Part shown: piece by piece, positions 50,521 through 62,774 of the stretch
Layout: the number at the start of each line of letters is the position of its first letter
Position numbering within the stretch: the stretch's first letter is position 1
Assembly: GCA_964019055.1 (NCBI GenBank)
Contig: OZ025212.1
Coordinates: forward strand, 9,601,109 to 9,665,108
Reading direction: 5' to 3'
DNA: 64,000 nt
DNA from: Anthopleura xanthogrammica
Taxonomy: Eukaryota; Cnidaria; Anthozoa; Actiniaria; Actiniidae
Notes under the pieces: generated by a model
Databases searched by the model: none
Told to the model about the DNA's origin: nothing
Seen by the model: the letters and a program-made list of their open reading frames with translations, nothing else
Program-made: the position numbers and the translations under genes

Positions 50521-52849
50521 TATCGTGTGAGAATTCGGCAGTCTTCCCTTAGTTTTGGTGCCCGCGCATGCGCATCTACAAAGAGAGGCACTTTACGATT
50601 TTGGAATTTGCAAATTTTGATCACGGAAATGGATTACTGGCACGATTCTACCCATACATGGTCACGTTTATCTTGTGAAAATTCGGTAGTCTTCCCCTAG
50701 TTTTGGTGCCCGCGCATGCACGGCTTCAAAGTTGGCACTTTACGATTTTGGAATTTGCCAATTTTGATCACAAAAATGGATTGCTGGCACGATTCTACCT
50801 ATACATGGTCACGTTTATCTTGTGAAAATTCGGCAGTCTTTTCCTAGTTTTGGTGCCCGCGCATGCGCAGCTACAAAGATAGGCACTTTACGATTTTGGA
50901 ATTTCTCAATTTTGATCACGGAAATGGATTGCTGGCACGATTCTACCTATACATGGTCACGTTTATCTTGTGAAAATTCGGCAGTCTTTTCCTAGTTTTG
51001 GTGCCCGCGCATGCGCAGCTACAAAGATAGGCACTTTACGATTTTGGAATTTGCCAATTTTGATCACGGATATGGATTGCTGGCACGATTCTACCCATAC
51101 ATGGTCAATTTTATCTTGTGAGAATTCGGAAGTCTTCCCCTAGTTTTGGTGCCCGCGCATGCGCAGCTACAAAGATAGGCACTTTAAGATTTTGGAATTT
51201 GCCAATTTTGATCACGGAAATGGATTGCTGGCACGATTCTACCCATACATGGTCACTTTTATCGTGTGAGAATTGGGCAGTCTTCCCTTAGTTTTGGTGC
51301 CCGCGCATGCGCAGCTACAAAGAGAGGCACTTTACGATTTTGGAATTTCTCAATTTTGATCTTGGAAATGGATTACTGGCACGATTCCACCCATACATGG
51401 TCACGTTTATCTTGTGAAAATTCGGCAGTCTTCCCCTAGTTTTGGTGCCCGCGCATGCGCGGCTTCAAAGTTAGGCACTTTACGATTTTGGAATTTGCCA
51501 ATTTTGATCACGGAAATGGATTGCTGGCACGATTCTACCCATAGCTGGTCACGTTTATCTTGTGAAAATTCGGCAGTCTTCCCCTAGTTTTGGTGCCCGC
51601 GCATGCGCAGCTACAAAGATAAGCACTTTACGATTTTGGAATTTCTCAATTTTGATCATGGAAATGAATTACTGGCACGATTCCACCCATACATGGTCAC
51701 GTTTATCTTGTGAAAATTCGGTAGTCTTCCCCTAGTTTTGGTGCCCGCGCATGCGCAGCTACAAAGATAGGCACTTTACGATTTTAGAATTTGCCAATTT
51801 TGATCACGGATATGGATTGCTGGCACGATTCTACCCATACATGGTCAATTTTATCTTGTGAGAATTCGGAAATCTTCCCCTAGTTTTGGTGCCCGCGCAT
51901 GCACAGCTACAAAGATAGGCGCTTTAAGATTTTGGAATTTGCCAATTTTGATCACGGAAATGGATTGCTGGCACGATTCTACCCATACATGGTCACTTTT
52001 ATCGTGTGAGAATTCGGCAGTCTTCCCTTAGTTTTGGTGCCCGCGCATGCGCATCTACAAAGAGAGGCACTTTACGATTTTGGAATTTGCAAATTTTGAT
52101 CACGGAAATGGATTACTGGCACGATTCTACCCATACATGGTCACGTTTATCTTGTGAAAATTCGGTAGTCTTCCCCTAGTTTTGGTGCCCGCGCATGCAC
52201 GGCTTCAAAGTTGGCACTTTACGATTTTGGAATTTGCCAATTTTGATCACAAAAATGGATTGCTGGCACGATTCTACCTATACATGGTCACGTTTATCTT
52301 GTGAAAATTCGGCAGTCTTTTCCTAGTTTTGGTGCCCGCGCATGCGCAGCTACAAAGATAGGCACTTTACGATTTTGGAATTTCTCAATTTTGATCACGG
52401 AAATGGATTGCTGGCACGATTCTACCTATACATGGTCACGTTTATCTTGTGAAAATTCGGCAGTCTTTTCCTAGTTTTGGTGCCCGCGCATGCGCAGCTA
52501 CAAAGATAGGCACTTTACGATTTTGGAATTTCTCAATTTTGATCACGGAAATGGATTACTGGCACGATTCCACCCATACATGGTCACGTTTATCTTGTGA
52601 AAATTCGGCAGTCTTCCCCTAGTTTTGGTGCCCGCGCATGCGCAGCTACAAAGAGAGGCACTTTACGATTTTGGAATTTCTATATTTTGATCACAAAAAT
52701 GGATTGCTGGCACGATCCTACCTATACTTGGTCACGTTTATCTTGTGAAAATTCGGCAGTCTTCCCCTAGTTTTGGTGCCCGCGCATGCGCAGCTACAAA
52801 GAGAGGCACTTTACGATTTTGGAATTTCTATATTTTGATCACAAAAATG

Positions 52850-55800
52850 GATTGCTGGCACGATTCTACCTATACTTGGTCACTTTTATCTTGTGAAAAT
52901 TCGGCAGTCTTCCCCTAGTTTTGGTGCCCGCGCATGCGCAGCTACAAAGATAGGCACTTTACGATTTTGGAATTTGCCAATTTTGATCACGGAAATGGAT
53001 TGCTGGCACGATTCTACCAATACATGGTCACTTTTATCGTGTGAGAATTCGGCAGTCTTCCCCTAGTTTTGGTGCCCGCGGATGCGCAGCTACAAAGAGA
53101 GGCACTTTACGATTTTGGAATTTCTATATTTTGATCACAAAAATGGATTGCTGGCACGATTCTACCTATACTTGGTCACTTTTATCTTGTGAAAATTCGG
53201 CAGTCTTCCCCTAGTTTTGGTGCCCGCGCATGCGCAGCTACAAAGATAGGCACTTTACGATTTTGGAATTTCTCAATTTTGATCACGGAAATGGATTGCT
53301 GGCACGATTCTACCTATACATGGTCACGTTTATCTTGTGAAAATTCGGCAGTCTTTTCCTAGTTTTGGTGCCCGCGCATGCGCAGCTACAAAGATAGGCA
53401 CTTTACGATTTTGGAATTTCTCAATTTTGATCACGGAAATGGATTACTGGCACGATTCCACCCATACATGGTCACGTTTATCTTGTGAAAATTCGGCAGT
53501 CTTCCCCTAGTTTTGGTGCCCGCGCATGCGCAGCTACAAAGAGAGGCACTTTACGATTTTGGAATTTCTATATTTTGATCACAAAAATGGATTGCTGGCA
53601 CGATCCTACCTATACTTGGTCACGTTTATCTTGTGAAAATTCGGCAGTCTTCCCCTAGTTTTGGTGCCCGCGCATGCGCAGCTACAAAGAGAGGCACTTT
53701 ACGATTTTGGAATTTCTATATTTTGATCACAAAAATGGATTGCTGGCACGATTCTACCTATACTTGGTCACTTTTATCTTGTGAAAATTCGGCAGTCTTC
53801 CCCTAGTTTTGGTGCCCGCGCATGCGCAGCTACAAAGATAGGCACTTTACGATTTTGGAATTTGCCAATTTTGATCACGGAAATGGATTGCTGGCACGAT
53901 TCTACCAATACATGGTCACTTTTATCGTGTGAGAATTCGGCAGTCTTCCCCTAGTTTTGGTGCCCGCGGATGCGCAGCTACAAAGAGAGGCACTTTACGA
54001 TTTTGGAATTTCTATATTTTGATCACAAAAATGGATTGCTGGCACGATTCTACCTATACTTGGTCACTTTTATCTTGTGAAAATTCGGCAGTCTTCCCCT
54101 AGTTTTGGTGCCCGCGCATGCGCAGCTACAAAGATAAGCACTTTACGATTTTGGAATTTCTCAATTTTGATCATGGAAATGAATTACTGGCACGATTCCA
54201 CCCATACATGGTCACGTTTATCTTGTGAAAATTCGGCAGTCTTTCCCTAGTTTTGGTGCCCGCGCATGCGCAGCTACAAAGATAGGCACTTTAAGATTTT
54301 GGAATTTGCCAATTTTGATCACGGAAATGGATTGCTGGCACGATTCTACCAATACATGGTCACTTTTATCGTGTGAGAATTCGGCAGTCTTCCCTTAGTT
54401 TTGGTGCCCGCGCATGCGCAGCTACAAAGAGAGGCACTTTACGATTTTGGAATTTGCAAATTTTGATCACGGAAATGGATTCCTGGCACGATTCTACCCA
54501 TACATGGTCACGTTTATCTTGTGAAAATTCGGCAGTCTTCCCCTAGTTTTGGTGCCCGCGCATGTGCAGCTACAAAGAGAGGCACTTTACGATTTTGGAA
54601 TTTCTATATTTTGATCACAAAAATGGATTGCTGGCACGATTCTACCTATACTTGGTCACGTTTATCTTGTGAAAATTCGGCAGTCTTCCCCTAGTTTTGG
54701 TGCCCGCGCATGCGCAGCTACAAAGATAAGCACTTTACGATTTTGGAATTTGCCAATTTTGATCACGGAAATGGATTGCTGGCACGATTCTACCAATACA
54801 TGGTCACTTTTATCGTGTGAGAATTCGGCAGTCTTCCCCTAGTTTTGGTGCCCGCGGATGCGCAGCTACAAAGAGAGGCACTTTACAATTTTGGAATTTC
54901 TCAATTTTGATCATGGAAATGGATTACTGGCACGATTCCACCTCTACATGGTGACGTTTATCTTGTAAAAATTCGGCAGTCTTCCCCTAGTTTTGGTGCC
55001 CGCGCATGCGCAGCTACAAAGATAAGCACTTTACGATTTTGGAATTTCTCAATTTTGATCATGGAAATGGATTGCTGGCACGATCCTACCTATACTTGGT
55101 CACTTTTATCTTGTGAAAATTCGGCAGTCTTCCCCTAGTTTTGGTGCCCGCGCATGCGCAGCTACAAAGATAGGCACTTTACGATTTTGGAATTTGCCAA
55201 TTTTGATCACGGAAATGGATTGCTGGCACGATTCTACCAATACATGGTCACTTTTATCGTGTGAGAATTCGGCAGTCTTCCCCTAGTTTTGGTGCCCGCG
55301 GATGCGCAGCTACAAAGAGAGGCACTTTACGATTTTGGAATTTCTATATTTTGATCACAAAAATGGATTGCTGGCACGATTCTACCTATACTTGGTCACT
55401 TTTATCTTGTGAAAATTCGGCAGTCTTCCCCTAGTTTTGGTGCCCGCGCATGCGCAGCTACAAAGATAGGCACTTTACGATTTTGGAATTTCTCAATTTT
55501 GATCACGGAAATGGATTGCTGGCACGATTCTACCTATACATGGTCACGTTTATCTTGTGAAAATTCGGCAGTCTTTTCCTAGTTTTGGTGCCCGCGCATG
55601 CGCAGCTACAAAGATAGGCACTTTACGATTTTGGAATTTCTCAATTTTGATCACGGAAATGGATTACTGGCACGATTCCACCCATACATGGTCACGTTTA
55701 TCTTGTGAAAATTCGGCAGTCTTCCCCTAGTTTTGGTGCCCGCGCATGCGCAGCTACAAAGAGAGGCACTTTACGATTTTGGAATTTCTATATTTTGATC

Positions 55801-57289
55801 ACAAAAATGGATTGCTGGCACGATCCTACCTATACTTGGTCACGTTTATCTTGTGAAAATTCGGCAGTCTTCCCCTAGTTTTGGTGCCCGCGCATGCGCA
55901 GCTACAAAGAGAGGCACTTTACGATTTTGGAATTTCTATATTTTGATCACAAAAATGGATTGCTGGCACGATTCTACCTATACTTGGTCACTTTTATCTT
56001 GTGAAAATTCGGCAGTCTTCCCCTAGTTTTGGTGCCCGCGCATGCGCAGCTACAAAGATAGGCACTTTACGATTTTGGAATTTGCCAATTTTGATCACGG
56101 AAATGGATTGCTGGCACGATTCTACCAATACATGGTCACTTTTATCGTGTGAGAATTCGGCAGTCTTCCCCTAGTTTTGGTGCCCGCGGATGCGCAGCTA
56201 CAAAGAGAGGCACTTTACGATTTTGGAATTTCTATATTTTGATCACAAAAATGGATTGCTGGCACGATTCTACCTATACTTGGTCACTTTTATCTTGTGA
56301 AAATTCGGCAGTCTTCCCCTAGTTTTGGTGCCCGCGCATGCGCAGCTACAAAGATAAGCACTTTACGATTTTGGAATTTCTCAATTTTGATCATGGAAAT
56401 GAATTACTGGCACGATTCCACCCATACATGGTCACGTTTATCTTGTGAAAATTCGGCAGTCTTTCCCTAGTTTTGGTGCCCGCGCATGCGCAGCTACAAA
56501 GATAGGCACTTTAAGATTTTGGAATTTGCCAATTTTGATCACGGAAATGGATTGCTGGCACGATTCTACCAATACATGGTCACTTTTATCGTGTGAGAAT
56601 TCGGCAGTCTTCCCTTAGTTTTGGTGCCCGCGCATGCGCAGCTACAAAGAGAGGCACTTTACGATTTTGGAATTTGCAAATTTTGATCACGGAAATGGAT
56701 TCCTGGCACGATTCTACCCATACATGGTCACGTTTATCTTGTGAAAATTCGGCAGTCTTCCCCTAGTTTTGGTGCCCGCGCATGTGCAGCTACAAAGAGA
56801 GGCACTTTACGATTTTGGAATTTCTATATTTTGATCACAAAAATGGATTGCTGGCACGATTCTACCTATACTTGGTCACGTTTATCTTGTGAAAATTCGG
56901 CAGTCTTCCCCTAGTTTTGGTGCCCGCGCATGCGCAGCTACAAAGATAAGCACTTTACGATTTTGGAATTTGCCAATTTTGATCACGGAAATGGATTGCT
57001 GGCACGATTCTACCAATACATGGTCACTTTTATCGTGTGAGAATTCGGCAGTCTTCCCCTAGTTTTGGTGCCCGCGGATGCGCAGCTACAAAGAGAGGCA
57101 CTTTACAATTTTGGAATTTCTCAATTTTGATCATGGAAATGGATTACTGGCACGATTCCACCTCTACATGGTGACGTTTATCTTGTAAAAATTCGGCAGT
57201 CTTCCCCTAGTTTTGGTGCCCGCGCATGCGCAGCTACAAAGATAAGCACTTTACGATTTTGGAATTTCTCAATTTTGATCATGGAAATG
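52850..57289 (+). repeat. Tandem 2220-bp duplication (15 monomers), near identical
   Basis: 52850-55069 and 55070-57289 match line by line; I noticed one substitution, GATTCTACC (52865) against GATCCTACC (55085). The junction monomer is a hybrid: type D up to about 55064 and type C from 55070. The exchange therefore lies within the five bases AAATG (55065-55069). Near-identity implies a recent unequal crossover, or an assembly duplication to be excluded. Confidence 0.9.
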
Positions 57290-58024
57290 AATTACTGGCA
57301 CGATTCCACCCATACATGGTCACGTTTATCTTGTGAAAATTCGGCAGTCTTTCCCTAGTTTTGGTGCCCGCGCATGCGCAGCTACAAAGATAGGCACTTT
57401 AAGATTTTGGAATTTGCCAATTTTGATCACGGAAATGGATTGCTGGCACGATTCTACCAATACATGGTCACTTTTATCGTGTGAGAATTCGGCAGTCTTC
57501 CCTTAGTTTTGGTGCCCGCGCATGCGCAGCTACAAAGAGAGGCACTTTACGATTTTGGAATTTGCAAATTTTGATCACGGAAATGGATTGCTGGCACGAT
57601 TCTACCCATACATGGTCACGTTTATCTTGTGAAAATTCGGCAGTCTTCCCCTAGTTTTGGTGCCTGCGCATGCGCAGCTACAAAGAGAGGCACTTTACGA
57701 TTTTGGAATTTCTATATTTTGATCACAAAAATGGATTGCTGGCACGATTCTACCTATACTTGGTCACGTTTATCTTGTGAAAATTCGGCAGTCTTCCCCT
57801 AGTTTTCGTGCCCGCGCATGCGCGGCTTCAAAGTTAGGCACTTTACGATTTTGGAATTTGCCAATTTTGATCACGGAAATGGATTGCTGGCACGATTCTA
57901 CCCATAGCTGGTTACGTTTATCTTGTGAAAATTCGGCAGTCTTCCCCTAGTTTTGGTGCCCGCGCATGCGCAGCTACAAAGATAAGCACTTTACGATTTT
58001 GGAATTTCTCAATTTTGATCACGG

Positions 58025-58028
58025 AAAT
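58025..58028. repeat. LINE target-site duplication, left copy
   Basis: AAAT at 58025-58028 is repeated at 59064-59067 on the other side of the LINE. The duplication is short, and part of it could be chance identity. Confidence 0.55.
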
Positions 58029-58048
58029 ACATACATACATACATACAT
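58029..58048 (-). repeat. LINE 3' microsatellite tail (ATGT)5
   Basis: Five perfect ACAT units on the plus strand, read ATGT in the LINE's sense, sit between the target AAAT and the 3' UTR. Short tandem tails rather than poly(A) are common in CR1/L2-like LINEs. Confidence 0.85.
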
Positions 58049-58352
58049 AGTTTATTCAAATCGCAAATAAATTGTTGACAACTAATAAAATTAAGAGCAA
58101 ATACAAGCAAAAGGCGATACAAATCGGACAATAAAGCTAAATAATAGGCGACTTGAAAGGAAGTTATGAGGTTAACCCTATGTAAAAACTCCCCCCAAAA
58201 AACGGCAAAACAAGACAAGAAATACATTGAAAAAGAAAAAATCCCTAAGCAGCGTAATTAGCGAAAAATTCGTTATAAAATGGAAATATGAATATATAAA
58301 TATATACTGATTAAAGAAGAGACAAGCTCTTCGCCAACTCGAGCACCACGCC

Positions 58353-58398
58353 CGCGCACCCACCAGACAGACTTTAAAGTCTGTCTGATGGGCGCGCG
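58353..58398 (-). other. Long hairpin in LINE 3' UTR
   Basis: CAGACAGACTTT (58364-58375) and AAAGTCTGTCTG (58376-58387) make a perfect 24-bp palindrome. Pairing continues outward through CCCA/TGGG and CGCGC/GCGCG with one mismatch between each block, for a stem region of 46 bp. Such 3' structures can be what the LINE reverse transcriptase recognises; this is inference. Confidence 0.75.
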
Positions 58399-58529
58399 AG
58401 CATGAAACCCGGAGCAACAGTGAACCCGTCTCCTCCTTAATCTTGACTATACTATAAATATATGCTAATAGATGTATACTAGTTTGAGTGTAAATATATA
58501 AGTGTCTTTGGCGCAGTATTTAGTGAACA

Positions 58530-59063
58530 CTATGCACCTAAGTGAGACTTCAGTTTCTGTTTAAATAATTTAAACCCATCGGCTTCAACGATATCTTTAG
58601 GTAGGTTTTTCAACATGTTAACAACTCTGACGAAAAAGGAAAATTTGTAGCAGTTAACTCTGGCTGCTTTAACGTAAAGCTTATAGGAGTGATTAGCTCT
58701 AGTAGACCTAACTTTAGTAAATTCAAAAAAATCGTGAAAATTTAGAATACCTAAGCCGAAAACTATTTTATAACATTCAGTAAGAGTCAGATAGTCTCTG
58801 CGGGTCGAGAGAGTAGGCCACTTCAATGTTTCACATCTTTCTTCGTACGGCATTTCCCCTCTAGTTTGTCGAAGGGCTAATCTGGAGGCTCTTCTTTGTA
58901 CTTTTTCCAATGCAGTTATGTCTTTCACTAGGTGTGGACACCAAACGGGTGACGCATATTCGAGGATTGGCCGTACGAGTGACATATATAGCATCGAAAA
59001 GACTGTGGTATTGGCGGTGCCAACAGTTCGTAAAATAGTCCCTAAGACTTTGTTAGCTTTATT
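58530..59063 (-). pseudogene. LINE reverse transcriptase, C-terminal fragment
   Basis: The frame is open from the truncation point (59063) to a stop at 58530-58532, 177 codons. The residue order is NKANKVLGTILRT, SLVRPILEYASPVWCPH, LEKVQRRASRLAL, LKWPTLSTRRDYL, CYKIVFGL, NHSYKL, NCYKFSFFVRVVN and LPKDIV. This is the thumb and C-terminal tail typical of CR1/L2-like non-LTR reverse transcriptases. The catalytic palm, endonuclease and ORF1 are absent, so the copy cannot function. There is no stop or frameshift in the part kept, suggesting a fairly recent insertion. An internal ATG at 58994 is not a real start. Confidence 0.88.
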
Positions 59064-59706
59064 AAATGGATTGCTGGCACGATTCTACCTATACATGGTC
59101 ACGTTTATCTTGTAAAAATTCGGCAGTCTTCCCCTAGTTTTGGTGCCCGCGCATGCGCAGCTACAAAGATAGGCACTTTGCGATTTTGGAATTTCTCAAT
59201 TTTGATCACGGGAATGGATTACTGGCACGATTCCACCCATACATGGTCACGTTTATCTTGTGAAAATTCGTCAGTCTTCCCCTAGTTTTGGTGCCCGCGC
59301 ATGCGCAGCTATAAAAATAGGCACTTTACGATTTTGGAATTTGCCAATTTTGATCACGGATATGGATTGCTAGCACGATTCTACCCATACATGGTCAATT
59401 TTATCTTGTTAGAATTCGGAAGTCTTCCCCTAGTTTTGGTGCCCTCGCATGCACAGCTACAAAGATAGGCACTTTACGATTTTGGAATTTGCCAATTTTG
59501 ATCACGGAAATGGATTGCTGGCACGATTCTACCCATACATGGTCACTTTTATCTTGTGAGAATTCGGCAGTCTTCCCTTAGTTTTGGTGCCTGCGCATGC
59601 GCAGCTACAAAGTTAGGCACTTTACGATTTTGGAATTTCTCAATTTTGATCACGGAAATGGATTACTGGCATGATTCCACCCATACATGGTCACGTTTAT
59701 CTTGTA

Positions 59707-61188
59707 AAAATTCGGCAGTCTTCCCCTAGTTTTGGTGTCCGCGCATGCGCAGCTACAAAGATAGGCACTTTACAATTTTGGAATTTGCCAATTTTGATCA
59801 CGGAAATGGATTGCTGGCACGATTCTACCCATACATGGTCACGTTTATCTTGTGAAAATTCGGTAGTCTTCCCCTAGTTTTGGTGCTCGCGCATGCGCGG
59901 CTTCAAAGTTAGGCACTTTACGATTTTGGAATTTGCCAATTTTGATCACGGAAATGGATTGCTGGCACGATTCTAGCTATAAATGGTCACGTTTATCTTG
60001 TGAAAATTCGGCAGTCTTTCCCTAGTTTTGGTGCCCGCGCATGCGCAGCTACAAAGTTAAGCACTTTACGATTTTGGAATTTGCCAATTTTGATCACAAA
60101 AATGGATTGCTGGCACGATTCTACCCATACATGGTCACGTTTATCTTGTGAAAATTCGGTAGTCTTCCCCTAGTTTTGGTGCCTGCGCATGCACGGCTTC
60201 AAAGATAGGCACTTTACGATTTTGGAATTTGCCAATTTGGATCACAAAAATGGATTGCTGGCACGATTCTACCTATACATGGTCACGTTTATCTTGTGAA
60301 AATTCGGCAGTCTTTCCCTAGTTTTGGTGCCCGCGCATGCGCAGCTACAAAGAGAAGCACTTTACGATTTTTAGAATTTGCCAATTTTGATCACGGAAAT
60401 GGATTGCTGGCACGATTCTACCCATACATGGTCACGTTTATCTTGTGAAAATTCGGCAGTCTTCCCCTAGTTTTGGTGTCCGCGCATGCGCAGCTACAAA
60501 GATAGGCACTTTACAATTTTGGAATTTGCCAATTTTGATCACGGAAATGGATTGCTGGCACGATTCTACCCATACATGGTCACGTTTATCTTGTGAAAAT
60601 TCGGTAGTCTTCCCCTAGTTTTGGTGCTCGCGCATGCGCGGCTTCAAAGTTAGGCACTTTACGATTTTGGAATTTGCCAATTTTGATCACGGAAATGGAT
60701 TGCTGGCACGATTCTAGCTATAAATGGTCACGTTTATCTTGTGAAAATTCGGCAGTCTTTCCCTAGTTTTGGTGCCCGCGCATGCGCAGCTACAAAGTTA
60801 AGCACTTTACGATTTTGGAATTTGCCAATTTTGATCACAAAAATGGATTGCTGGCACGATTCTACCCATACATGGTCACGTTTATCTTGTGAAAATTCGG
60901 TAGTCTTCCCCTAGTTTTGGTGCCTGCGCATGCACGGCTTCAAAGATAGGCACTTTACGATTTTGGAATTTGCCAATTTGGATCACAAAAATGGATTGCT
61001 GGCACGATTCTACCTATACATGGTCACGTTTATCTTGTGAAAATTCGGCAGTCTTTCCCTAGTTTTGGTGCCCGCGCATGCGCAGCTACAAAGAGAAGCA
61101 CTTTACGATTTTTAGAATTTGCCAATTTTGATCACGGAAATGGATTGCTGGCACGATTCTACCCATACATGGTCACGTTTATCTTGTG
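59707..61188 (+). repeat. Tandem 741-bp block (5 monomers)
   Basis: Two copies at a 741-bp offset share TTTGGTGTCCGCGC, CTTTACAATTTTGG, GGTGCTCGCGCATG, GATTCTAGCTATAAATGG, CCAATTTGGATCAC and GATTTTTAGAATTTG. The last adds one base and accounts for 741 rather than 740. Confidence 0.85.
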
Positions 61189-61294
61189 AAAATTCGGCAG
61201 TCTTCTCCTAGTTTTGGTGCCCGCGCATGCGCGGCTTCAAAGATAGGTACTTTACGATTTTGGAATTTGCAAATTTTGATCACGGAAATGGATT

Positions 61295-62774
61295 ATTGGC
61301 ACGATTCCACCCATACATGGTCACGTTTATCTTGTGAGAATTCGGCAGTCTTCCCCTAGTTTTGGTGCCCGCGCATGCGCAGCTACAAAGATAGGCACTT
61401 TACGATTTTGGAATTTCTCAATTTTGATCATGGAAATGGATTACTGGCACGATTCCACCCATACATGGTGACGTTTATCTTGTGAAAATTCGGCAGTCTT
61501 CCCCTAGTTTTGGTGCCCGCGAATGCGCGGCTTCAAAGATAGGCACTTTACAATTTTGGAAACTGCCAATTTTGATCACGGAAATGGATTGCTGGCACGA
61601 TTCTACCTATACATGGTGACGTTTATCTTGTGAAAATTCGGCAGTCTTCCCCTAGTTTTGGTGCACGCGCATGCGCAGCTACAAAGTTAGGCACTTTACG
61701 ATTTTGGAATTTGCCAATTTTGATCACGGAAATGGATTACTGGCACGATTCCACCCATACATGGTCACGTTTATCTTGTGAGAATTCGACAGTCTTCCCC
61801 TACTTTTGGTGCCCGCGCATGCGCGGCTTCAAAGGTAGGCACTTTACGATTTTGGAATTTGCCAATTTTGATCACGGAAATGGATTGCTGGCACGATTCT
61901 ACCTATACATGGTCACGTTTATCTTGTGAAAATTCGGCAGTCTTTCTCTAGTTTTGGTGCCCGCGCATGCGCAGCTACAAAGTTAAGCACTTTACGATTT
62001 TGGAATTTCTCAATTTTGATCACGGAAATGGATTACTGGCACGATTCCACCCATACATGGTCACGTTTATCTTGTGAGAATTCGGCAGTCTTCCCCTAGT
62101 TTTGGTGCCCGCGCATGCGCAGCTACAAAGATAGGCACTTTACGATTTTGGAATTTCTCAATTTTCATCATGGAAATGGATTACTGGCACGATTCCACCC
62201 ATACATGGTGACGTTTATCTTGTGAAAATTCGGCAGTCTTCCCCTAGTTTTGGTGCCCGCGAATGCGCGGCTTCAAAGATAGGCACTTTACAATTTTGGA
62301 AACTGCCAATTTTGATCACGGAAATGGATTGCTGGCAAGATTCTACCTATACATGGTGACGTTTATCTTGTGAAAATTCGGCAGTCTTCCCCTAGTTTTG
62401 GTGCACGCGCATGCGCAGCTACAAAGTTAGGCACTTTACGATTTTGGAATTTGCCAATTTTGATCACGGAAATGGATTACTGGCACGATTCCACCCATAC
62501 ATGGTCACGTTTATCTTGTGAGAATTCGACAGTCTTCCCCTACTTTTGGTGCCCGCGCATGCGCGGCTTCAAAGGTAGGCACTTTACGATTTTGGAATTT
62601 GCCAATTTTGATCACGGAAATGGATTGCTGGCACGATTCTACCTATACATGGTCACGTTTATCTTGTGAAAATTCGGCAGTCTTTCTCTAGTTTTGGTGC
62701 CCGCGCATGCGCAGCTACAAAGTTAAGCACTTTACGATTTTGGAATTTCTCAATTTTGATCACGGAAATGGATT
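61295..62774 (+). repeat. Tandem 740-bp block (5 monomers)
   Basis: Two copies at a 740-bp offset share GCGAATGCGCGGCTTC, TTTTGGAAACTGCC, ATACATGGTGACG, GGTGCACGCGCATG, CCCCTACTTTTGG and CAAAGGTAGG. The junction lies in TGGCACGATTCCACC, not at the GGAAAT position. Minor differences include TTTTGATCATGG against TTTTCATCATGG. Confidence 0.85.

Larger units (their letters stand above)
14196..58028 (+). repeat. 148-bp satellite array, segment 2
   Basis: About 43.8 kb, or some 296 monomers by length, all in the same orientation. A clean example is 18661-18808 (CTAG to CTAG, 148 bp). Two main haplotypes alternate or form runs: type A (TTTGCCAATTTT, GGATTGCTGG, GATTCTACC) and type B (TTTCTCAATTTT, GGATTACTGG, GATTCCACCC). 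Local variants appear to the right: type C (TTCTATATTTTGATCACAAA with CTATACTTGG, ~41.3-57.8 kb) and type D (GATCATGGAAATGAATTACT, ~43-57.3 kb). It ends in GATCACGGAAAT, where the LINE enters. The many 60-100-codon open frames are read from the repeat and are not genes. Confidence 0.97.
58029..59063 (-). mobile_element. 5'-truncated CR1/L2-like LINE fragment
   Basis: This 1,035-bp insertion in the satellite is oriented on the minus strand. Its 3' end is at the left, with a tail of five ACAT units (58029-58048), preceded by about 480 bp of 3' UTR and the last 177 codons of the RT ORF. The 5' end is lost at 59063. Flanking AAAT repeats fit target-primed reverse transcription. The ORF tail has the pattern of CR1/L2/Rex1-type elements; the exact clade cannot be fixed without the RT core. 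Confidence 0.88.

Noticed and set aside
58009..58417. Small minus-strand frames in the LINE 3' part (58009-58227, 58178-58417)
   Set aside because: They lie in the 3' UTR after the RT stop, span the hairpin and the ACAT tail, and show no similarity to known LINE proteins.
58918..59115. Plus-strand frame crossing the LINE-satellite junction
   Set aside because: Antisense to the LINE ORF and joined to satellite sequence by the insertion.
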